Assembly: GCA_021772735.1 (NCBI GenBank)
Contig: JAJFLK010000570.1
Coordinates: 1 to 5,484 of the forward strand
Source: Candidatus Sumerlaeota bacterium
Lineage (GTDB): Bacteria; Sumerlaeota; Sumerlaeia; MVZB01; JAJFLK01
Direction: 5' to 3'
DNA length: 5,484 nt
The notes beneath the pieces were generated by a model. That model searched no databases, was not told where the DNA came from, and saw nothing but the letters and a program-made list of their open reading frames with translations. The position numbers and the translations under genes were made by a program. The stretch's first letter is position 1. Every line of letters starts with the position of its first letter. Below are positions 1 to 4,585 of the stretch, piece by piece.

Positions 1-2336
1 GGTGTCGGGTGTGGCGTTGGGGTGGGCGTTGCCGTCGGCTCGGGAGTTGGTCGCGGAGTGGCCGTGGGTTCAGGTGTGGGCGTCGGGGCCGGAGTGGATG
101 TCGGTGAAGGAGTCGGTGTTGCCGTTAATTCGGGCGTCGGGCGCGGCGTGGGTCTGGGAGTCCGAATCGGTGTCGCCCTGGGTGTCGGCTCGGGTGTTGC
201 CGTCGGGGTTGCGAGCCTGGCGATCTGTCGTCCGCCCGTCTCTTCGCCGGTGTCATCGCCGCCAGCGTCCCGATCCGCCTGGCTGCCTCCGATACCGCCA
301 ATCTCAGGTCCGACATCTGGACCATCCGCGACACCGACGCCATTCGGATCGACCGCTGCCACCAGCGTTCTGGCCGCGCCTGCCTCGCTTGTGGCGCGTC
401 GATATGCCAGCGCCGGCGCGATCGCACCACGAAGCGATAGCTCCGAAGGCAGCCATTGGCGGGGTTCGTTTGGCAGCGCACCGAGGACCGATGAATAAAT
501 CACGAGTGCCAGCGACCAGACCGCAACCAGGCCCGCGCCGAACCCTGCCGCGAATCGCGGAACCCGCCTGCGCTCTGCCTGGGGCACGGTCGCCGCCGAA
601 CGCTTTCCGGGGAGGCGGCGGCTCGGCATCCAGCGTTTGCCGTGCCGTGCTTTGTCTAGGGCCTTGACCAGCGCCTCGACGCTTGGGTATCGGTCGCCCA
701 TATCTTTGGCGAGGCACCTCAAGATGATCGTCTGCAGGGAGCGGCTCACGGCGGCGTTGATCTGTCGGGGAGGCGCGGGCGGCTCGTAGAGGTGCATGGC
801 GGTGATCTGCTCACTGCTGCGTCCCTCGAACGGCCGCCGGCCGGTGACGATCTCATAGAGGATGACGCCGACGGCGTAGATGTCGGTCCGCGCGTCGATC
901 GGATCTTTGCGGATTTGCTCGGGCGCCATGTAATAGCTGCTGCCAAAAACCGTGCGCGTCACAGTCGCGTTGCGCGTCAGTTCGGGCGAGAGATCGGATT
1001 GAACATGCGCGATTCCGAAATCGGTCAGCGTGGCCTCGCCCTCGGAGCTGATCAAAATGTTTGAGGGCTTCAGATCGCGGTGAAAAACACCGCCTTCGAA
1101 TTGATGCGCGTAGGAAAGAGCCCCCAGAACCTTCAATACGATCTCGATCGCCTTGTTCGGATCTGCCTTGTCGGTCAGCGAGGTCTGAAGCGTCCCCGGA
1201 TAATACGGCATGACGAAGGCGGGAAGCTCCAGATCGCGGTAGGGGTGATATCCCGAGGCGAGCGGCTTGATGATTCCGGGATGATCCAGGCGGTTGAGGA
1301 TCGAAATTTCCTGTTCTGCGCAATCGAGCAAAGCGGGCGAATCGGCGATCTGTGGGAGGCAAATCTTCAGAGCGCGCAGGCGTCTGGTCTTCACTTCGTG
1401 AACTCGATAGACCTCGGAGAATCCGCCCAGCTCGATCCGCTGCATCACGCGATATCGGCCTTCCAGGATCTCTGAGCCCGGCTCGACTGTGTGGCGTCCC
1501 GCTTCGCGGATCTCTTCGGTGCGCAGGAGCTTGCGTTTGAGATCGAGCGCTGAGGCAAACCGATCTCCCGCCTTTTTCTCCAGGCATCGGTGAATGATCT
1601 CGCACAGGTATTCCGAAAGCGCGGTATTGGCTTCGATAACCGGCGGCACTTCGGAGTTGATATGATCCCGGATGACATCGAATTCCGAATCCCCGGAGAA
1701 CGGCAGCCGGCCTGCGCACATTCTGTAAAGGACGACGCCCATGGCGTAGATGTCGCTCTGCGCGGTGACCGGCGTCATCAGGCATTGCTCGGGCGAGAGG
1801 TAATACGGCGTCCCGATGATGGCCTTGCCCGTCAGGTTCCGATCCGCCGCCTTGTCTTTGGCGATGCCGAAATCGGTAAGCACGACCTTGCCCTGCTTGT
1901 TCGTCATGACGTTGATCGGCTTGAGATCGCGATGGATGATTCCCTGCGCGTGGGCGCAATCCAGGGCCTCCAGCACGCAAATGACCGCGCGGATGCCGTC
2001 GCCGATCGACATCTGTTTCATCCGCTGCTCAAGCGTGGTGGGATAGTAATCCATCGTGAACCACGGAATTTTCATGTCGGCCACGGCGTGATAACCGTAT
2101 TCGTGGACCTCGATGATATGCTCGTGGCGCAGGCGATCGAGCAGTTCGTATTCCTGCCTGAACCGGTCGACGATTTTCTCGGTCCGGGCGTATTTCGGTT
2201 TGAGGAGCTTCACGGCCATCATGCGGCGTGATTCGAGGTGACGCACGCGCCAGACCTCTCCCATCCCGCCCTCGGCGATGAATCCCTCGACGCGATACGT
2301 GCCCTGGGCGAAGTCCTGTCCGGTTTCAAATATCAT
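1..2336 (-). CDS. Tandem double Hanks-type Ser/Thr protein kinase, single-pass membrane protein with Pro/Thr-rich tail (C-terminus beyond window)
   Basis: Predicted to phosphorylate Ser/Thr residues, with both kinase domains in the cytoplasm. Translating the minus strand from ATG at 2336 gives 778 codons without a stop, so the protein is partial at its C-terminus. Kinase 1 (about 14-272) shows a glycine loop AEGGMGEV (21-28), AVK Lys43, a probable helix-C Glu62, HRDLKPIN (135-142), DFG (155-157) and GTPYYLSPE. Kinase 2 (about 295-562) shows GGFSEVY (304-310), ALK Lys324, Glu343, HRDLKPSN (419-426), DFG (439-441) and GSSYYMAPE. All key catalytic residues are present in both, although the glycine loops are non-canonical. 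An Arg-rich stretch (589-594) precedes a hydrophobic helix (about 595-620), which places the kinases inside by the positive-inside rule. A linker follows, then a Pro/Thr tail from residue 710 to the edge. The start overlaps the stop of the upstream membrane-protein gene (ATGA). Both domains begin with a G-x-Y-R-V motif about 281 residues apart, suggesting an internal duplication. Substrates are unknown. Confidence 0.93.
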   Translation of the reverse strand, partial: MIFETGQDFAQGTYRVEGFIAEGGMGEVWRVRHLESRRMMAVKLLKPKYARTEKIVDRFRQEYELLDRLRHEHIIEVHEYGYHAVADMKIPWFTMDYYPTTLEQRMKQMSIGDGIRAVICVLEALDCAHAQGIIHRDLKPINVMTNKQGKVVLTDFGIAKDKAADRNLTGKAIIGTPYYLSPEQCLMTPVTAQSDIYAMGVVLYRMCAGRLPFSGDSEFDVIRDHINSEVPPVIEANTALSEYLCEIIHRCLEKKAGDRFASALDLKRKLLRTEEIREAGRHTVEPGSEILEGRYRVMQRIELGGFSEVYRVHEVKTRRLRALKICLPQIADSPALLDCAEQEISILNRLDHPGIIKPLASGYHPYRDLELPAFVMPYYPGTLQTSLTDKADPNKAIEIVLKVLGALSYAHQFEGGVFHRDLKPSNILISSEGEATLTDFGIAHVQSDLSPELTRNATVTRTVFGSSYYMAPEQIRKDPIDARTDIYAVGVILYEIVTGRRPFEGRSSEQITAMHLYEPPAPPRQINAAVSRSLQTIILRCLAKDMGDRYPSVEALVKALDKARHGKRWMPSRRLPGKRSAATVPQAERRRVPRFAAGFGAGLVAVWSLALVIYSSVLGALPNEPRQWLPSELSLRGAIAPALAYRRATSEAGAARTLVAAVDPNGVGVADGPDVGPEIGGIGGSQADRDAGGDDTGEETGGRQIARLATPTATPEPTPRATPIRTPRPTPRPTPELTATPTPSPTSTPAPTPTPEPTATPRPTPEPTATPTPTPHPT
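3..212 (-). repeat. Degenerate Pro/Thr-rich repeat encoding the tail of the double kinase
   Basis: In the kinase frame, about 70 codons (residues 709 to the window edge) are Pro at roughly every second or third position. Thr, Ala, Arg and Glu lie between, in units such as TPTP, EPTATP and RPTP. The plus strand shows this as a G/T-rich run built on GGTGTCG-like words. Such tails in bacterial surface proteins are usually extended spacers or wall- and glycan-associated segments. Here it follows the membrane helix and so should lie outside the cytoplasm. The repeat is imperfect at DNA level and its left end is not in the window. Confidence 0.85.
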
Positions 2337-3349
2337 TCGACCGCGTCCGTCCGTCGGCGGGCCTCGATCCATTGGCTTCGGATCAGATCCGCATGACGCG
2401 CAGATTCGGCTTCGAGCGGCCAGGCGACTCGGACGTGCGAGCCGGCGGCGGCGTCCAGACTGGAGTAGGTCAGCGTAAGTTCTTCGTCTCGTAGAGCCCA
2501 AAGGACGGCCGAATCAGCAGCCGCCGGAGAGGCTTCGACCCGGCTGCCGACCTTGCCGTTCGCGCCATCAATAAAAACGGCCGATCCGTCATCGAGCAGA
2601 CACACCAGGTCCCATGCGCCGTCTCCGTTCAGATCAAGAGCTTCGGCGGCCCGTGCCAGTTCAAGAACAACGATCGCATCGCGCCCGAAGTTTGCCCGCG
2701 CCCGAACCTCCCGGCCCAAAGCCTGAACCATTCGGAGCGCTTCGGGCGGGGCCAGCCGGATCGCTGATTCACCCGAGCCGTCGCCAGCGTTCCCATCTTC
2801 AGTCGATAAACCAAAAGCCCCGCGCTCAACTCGTGCCCTAGGCATCGGCGCCGAGCCCCAGAACAGGATCACGAGTCCAAGAGCGACAGCCCCGGCGATG
2901 AATCCCGGCAAATAGGAGATTCCTCCGGAGGCCAGCCGCCCCAGGCCTTCAATCGCGGAGTGTGCCAGAGTCGTCTCACCATCATCCTCGCCGGGATCCG
3001 GAGCCAGACTGAAAGGTGCTTCGTCTTCAGATTCAAATGAATCCGGCATTTCGACTATGTTCGTGGCGTCTTCGTCCGAGCCCTCTGCGTCGCCTGTCCC
3101 TTCGGGCTCTGGCATCCGGTCTCGCACTGGTCGCTGCGTCGTGACCCGGTCCTGGTCGTCTCCGGGTTCCTCTGGTCCTCCGGTGCCCTGGGCATCGGTC
3201 CCCTGGGGAATCATGACGGTGGCGGCCTCGAACTCAGAGTCTTCGGTTGTATCTCCCCCGGCTTCGCGAGGGGCCGGCTCGCCAGGGCGCTCGGACGCGG
3301 GTTTGCCGCCTTGCTTCTTGCGGTCGGCGTCTCTATTGGATGAAGCCAT
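2333..3349 (-). CDS. Single-pass membrane protein with acidic disordered half and FG-GAP-like segment, kinase partner
   Basis: This is a 338-residue protein of no named family that I recognise. Residues 1-145 are low complexity and rich in Asp, Glu, Gly and Pro, with no signal peptide. One hydrophobic helix lies at about 146-165 (YLPGFIAGAVALGLVILFWG). The C-terminal part (about 195-330) contains DLNGDGAWDL (239-248) followed by a short beta-like stretch and DGANGKVG, which resembles one FG-GAP/VCBS-type blade with a Dx[ND]xDG calcium-loop pattern. Topology is uncertain: Arg171, Arg173 and Arg176 after the helix favour a cytoplasmic C-terminus, while an acidic kinase-facing N-terminus would need the reverse. 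I chose the ATG at 3349. An in-frame ATG at 3445 would add 32 residues of unrelated composition, and neither start has a good Shine-Dalgarno sequence. The gene ends in an ATGA overlap with the double kinase, so the two are probably translated together and may form one complex. The two AT-x-x-[IV] motifs (43-48 and 95-101) are candidate phosphoacceptor sites. Confidence 0.82.
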   Translation of the reverse strand: MASSNRDADRKKQGGKPASERPGEPAPREAGGDTTEDSEFEAATVMIPQGTDAQGTGGPEEPGDDQDRVTTQRPVRDRMPEPEGTGDAEGSDEDATNIVEMPDSFESEDEAPFSLAPDPGEDDGETTLAHSAIEGLGRLASGGISYLPGFIAGAVALGLVILFWGSAPMPRARVERGAFGLSTEDGNAGDGSGESAIRLAPPEALRMVQALGREVRARANFGRDAIVVLELARAAEALDLNGDGAWDLVCLLDDGSAVFIDGANGKVGSRVEASPAAADSAVLWALRDEELTLTYSSLDAAAGSHVRVAWPLEAESARHADLIRSQWIEARRRTDAVE

Positions 3350-3443
3350 GATAAAGATCGATTTTGGTCGGGTGCGAGCGGGGCCGATTGTGCAGCCGAC
3401 CCAAGAAGGGCAATTGTCGCGCCGCTTCGCCGCGCGGAAAATC

Positions 3444-3473
3444 ATCGAATCGTATTCGGCAAGCGCATGTCAA
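3444..3473 (-). promoter_or_regulatory. Possible promoter of the kinase operon (proximal candidate)
   Basis: On the minus strand a perfect TTGACA (3473-3468) is followed after 18 bases by TTCGAT (3449-3444), a poor -10 box. It would start transcription about 90-100 bases before the chosen ATG at 3349. The -35 match is the only strong element. Confidence 0.25.
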
Positions 3474-3536
3474 CGCCCATATCTCCGGGCGAGCGCGAGC
3501 GCATGCGGGTGACCCGCCTCAGGATCGTTCGCGATT

Positions 3537-3566
3537 CTCATACGAATAGAGTAGAGGCAGTATCAA
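3537..3566 (-). promoter_or_regulatory. Possible promoter of the kinase operon (distal candidate)
   Basis: On the minus strand TTGATA (3566-3561) and TATGAG (3542-3537) are separated by 18 bases. A second TTGATG lies a little further upstream. The boxes match the sigma70 consensus moderately. A transcript from here would carry a leader of about 180 bases before the membrane-protein start. Confidence 0.27.
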
Positions 3567-3704
3567 GTTCGGCATCAAGAGCGGTTTGAATTTCCCTCGC
3601 GGCTTGCCCAGCCCGATTCGGTGCTCCTACCTTGGGCACAGTCTGAACAACTCGTCGGTTCCACGAATATCTTCGACATCAATGAGAAGGGGGTATCGAC
3701 GGCG

Positions 3705-3733
3705 TTGACTATTGTATCGGTGAATGATATAGT
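3705..3733 (+). promoter_or_regulatory. Strong sigma70-like promoter, plus strand
   Basis: TTGACT (3705-3710), an optimal 17-base spacer and TATAGT (3728-3733) match the consensus at five of six bases in each box. Transcription would start near 3740 and run rightward. The next signals are a tiny ORF with a Shine-Dalgarno sequence (3763), then the antisense strand of the tRNA-Gly gene, then marR at 4100. It could serve the tiny ORF, a small RNA, or a long leader of marR-rdgB. Confidence 0.6.
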
Positions 3734-3734
3734 C
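3707..3734. promoter_or_regulatory. Inverted repeat straddling the promoter boxes, possible operator
   Basis: GACTAT (3707-3712) and its exact reverse complement ATAGTC (3729-3734) flank 16 bases. Arm centres are 22 bp apart, about two helical turns. One arm overlaps the -35 box and the other the -10 box, so a dimeric regulator bound here would block the promoter. Part of the symmetry could arise by chance because TATAGT and TTGACT share complementary letters. Confidence 0.3.
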
Positions 3735-3762
3735 GCTCCTGTTGTATTCATGTGGAGAGGAG

Positions 3763-3813
3763 ATGGCCTTGAGGATATTCGACCTGGAGCTGTTAATGAG
3801 CCCGCGCCGGTGA
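3763..3813 (+). CDS. Possible 16-residue peptide ORF behind the 3705 promoter
   Basis: ATG at 3763 opens a 16-codon ORF (MALRIFDLELLMSPRR) ending in TGA at 3811-3813. A GGAG at 3754-3757 sits five bases before the ATG, a good Shine-Dalgarno placement, and the predicted transcription start is only about 23 bases upstream. The peptide is hydrophobic in the middle with a basic end. I do not recognise it. It could be a leader peptide or a chance ORF; its signals are better than its coding evidence. Confidence 0.22.
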   Translation: MALRIFDLELLMSPRR

Positions 3814-3853
3814 GACAGCGATCGCATCACCAGGGGGCCGCAATAAGAAGGCT

Positions 3854-3890
3854 GAAAAGAAAACCCCGCCGAGGCATGGCCTGCGGCGGG
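3854..3890 (-). terminator. Rho-independent terminator of the tRNA-Gly gene
   Basis: Read on the minus strand, CCCGCCG (3890-3884), one bulged C, AGGC (3882-3879), a three-base loop, GCCT (3875-3872) and CGGCGGG (3871-3865) form an 11-bp bulged stem. It is followed directly by GGTTTTCTTTT down to 3854. It begins ten bases after the tRNA CCA end. The plus strand lacks a U-run after the hairpin, so it is directional. Confidence 0.85.
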
Positions 3891-3900
3891 ATCTGGAAGC

Positions 3901-3975
3901 TGGAGCGCGTGACGGGAATCGAACCCGTATCTTCGGCTTGGAAGGCCGAAGCACTAACCGTTGTGCTACACGCGC
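3901..3975 (-). tRNA. tRNA-Gly (anticodon UCC), CCA encoded
   Basis: Delivers glycine at GGA (and by wobble GGG) codons. On the minus strand the cloverleaf is complete. The acceptor stem GCGCGTG/CACGCGC has seven pairs. The D arm is GCAC/GTGC with an eight-base loop carrying GG. The anticodon stem TCGGC/GCCGA carries loop CTTCCAA with TCC at 3942-3940. The variable loop is four bases. The T arm is ACGGG/CCCGT with loop TTCGAAT. The discriminator is T (3904) and CCA is encoded at 3903-3901. It has its own promoter and terminator, so it is a monocistronic unit divergent from marR. The antisense strand reads as a pseudo-protein containing RVTGIEPV, a known source of false gene calls. Confidence 0.97.
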
Positions 3976-3986
3976 CTGCAACCCGG

Positions 3987-4015
3987 AATCTAAGGCTTCC
4001 GGCGCAGGGCATCAA
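3987..4015 (-). promoter_or_regulatory. Promoter of tRNA-Gly
   Basis: On the minus strand TTGATG (4015-4010), a 17-base spacer and TAGATT (3992-3987) form a good sigma70-like promoter. The -10 box ends 11 bases before the tRNA 5' end, giving a leader of a few bases, as is common for tRNA genes. It shares the 124-base gap with the upstream region of marR, so the two divergent units may affect each other. Confidence 0.6.
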
Positions 4016-4041
4016 GTCTGGAATTTATTCATGACCGAAAG

Positions 4042-4064
4042 AATCGCCCGATGGCGGGATTTTT
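4042..4064 (+). terminator. Weak terminator- or attenuator-like hairpin ahead of marR
   Basis: On the plus strand CCCG (4047-4050), loop ATGG and CGGG (4055-4058) form a short stem. AAT/ATT can extend it across a two-base bulge, and a run of five T follows at 4060-4064. It lies 36 bases before the GTG start of marR. It could end transcripts arriving from the 3705 promoter or act as an attenuator. The stem is short, so this may be chance. Confidence 0.28.
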
Positions 4065-4087
4065 ACACATCAAATCAGAGGACGACG

Positions 4088-4094
4088 AAAGGGA
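4088..4094 (+). promoter_or_regulatory. Ribosome binding site of marR that supports the GTG start
   Basis: AAAGGGA ends five bases before GTG at 4100. The alternative in-frame ATG at 4031 has only a weak GGAA before it, and the ATG at 3938 lies inside the tRNA gene. Confidence 0.5.
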
Positions 4095-4099
4095 CGACC

Positions 4100-4585
4100 G
4101 TGGCAAAACTCGAGACCGAAATTAAGCAGAACAAGAAAATCCAATCGCCTCACGTCGAGGCATATCTGGCTCTTCAGCGGACGACCGATCTGGCCTCCAG
4201 GCCCGTGGAGAAGGCCTTCGCCAAGTGGAAGCTGACCCCCGAGCAGTATAATGTCTTGCGAATCCTGAAGGGCTCGGAGCCGAAGGGATTGCCGACGCTG
4301 GAGATCGGCCGGCGCATGATCACGCGGGCGAGCAACGTCACCCGGATCATCGACCGGCTTGAGGCAAAGGGTCTCGCTATTCGCAAACGCGATAGCCGCG
4401 ACCGCAGGGTGGTCCAGATTCGCATCAGCGCCGCCGGCCAGAAGATGTTGAACGAGATGCGAACGCGAGTTTTGGAGTCAACCAAGATCGGCATGTGCGG
4501 TTTGAACGATACTGAAGCCAAGCGGCTGAGCGCCCTGCTGGAGAAGATTCGCGAAGGCCTGGCCCGGCGTGTCGTCCGGCGCTGA
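4100..4585 (+). CDS. MarR-family winged-helix transcriptional regulator
   Basis: A cytoplasmic DNA-binding regulator, expected to act as a dimer on short palindromes and often released by small ligands. From GTG at 4100 it has 161 residues, normal for MarR proteins. The order fits the fold: an N-terminal dimerisation helix (about 17-43), LTPEQYNVLRIL (45-56) as the first DNA-binding-domain helix, LPTLEIGRRM (64-73), a recognition helix around TRASNVTRIIDRLEAKGL (75-92), a wing with DSRDRRVVQIRIS (98-110), and C-terminal helices to an Arg-rich end. DSRDRR is the typical MarR wing signature. The stop overlaps the start of the downstream NTP diphosphatase gene (TGATG), so the two are likely one operon. 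Ligand and targets cannot be read from the sequence; autoregulation is the usual pattern. The start is uncertain: ATG at 4031 would add 23 residues. Confidence 0.9.
   Translation: MAKLETEIKQNKKIQSPHVEAYLALQRTTDLASRPVEKAFAKWKLTPEQYNVLRILKGSEPKGLPTLEIGRRMITRASNVTRIIDRLEAKGLAIRKRDSRDRRVVQIRISAAGQKMLNEMRTRVLESTKIGMCGLNDTEAKRLSALLEKIREGLARRVVRR

Larger units (their letters stand above)
3350..3853. other. Intergenic stretch without a supported protein gene
   Basis: This 504-base gap separates the minus-strand kinase operon from the tRNA terminator. It is visibly less GC-rich than the flanks, especially between 3540 and 3780. I see no ORF with a recognisable domain on either strand. It holds two weak minus-strand promoter candidates, a perfect 6+1+6 palindrome GCGGGTGACCCGC at 3505-3517, a GTTCGC-capped 6-bp hairpin at 3522-3537, and one strong plus-strand promoter with a tiny ORF behind it. 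Confidence 0.6.

Noticed and set aside
22..498. Plus-strand ORF coding a Val-Gly repeat protein, elastin-like in appearance
   Set aside because: The VG repeat is the reverse strand of the Pro/Thr codons of the kinase tail. After the repeat the frame shows no protein character, and there is no ribosome site.
853..1980. A 375-codon minus-strand ORF, one of the longest complete ones in the region
   Set aside because: It is out of frame with the double kinase. Its translation is Arg/Gln/Ser-rich with no domain, while the overlapping frame encodes HRDLKP and DFG motifs throughout.
3627..3830. Minus-strand 67-codon ORF after the tRNA terminator
   Set aside because: It starts with GTG without a Shine-Dalgarno sequence, lies downstream of a terminator with no promoter of its own, and has no recognisable domain. 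It is weakly protein-like at its end, so I leave it as unproven.
3890..3980. tRNA-Gly as an integration site of a mobile element
   Set aside because: I looked for a second copy of the tRNA 3' end elsewhere in the window and found none. No integrase or transposase is present.
3621..4034. Plus-strand 137-codon ORF spanning the intergenic region and the tRNA
   Set aside because: Its C-terminal part is the antisense of tRNA-Gly (RVTGIEPVSSAWKAEAL), a well-known spurious peptide, and the start is unsupported.
3938..4099. Longer N-terminus for the MarR protein from ATG 3938
   Set aside because: That start lies inside the tRNA gene, and the added residues have no counterpart in MarR proteins.
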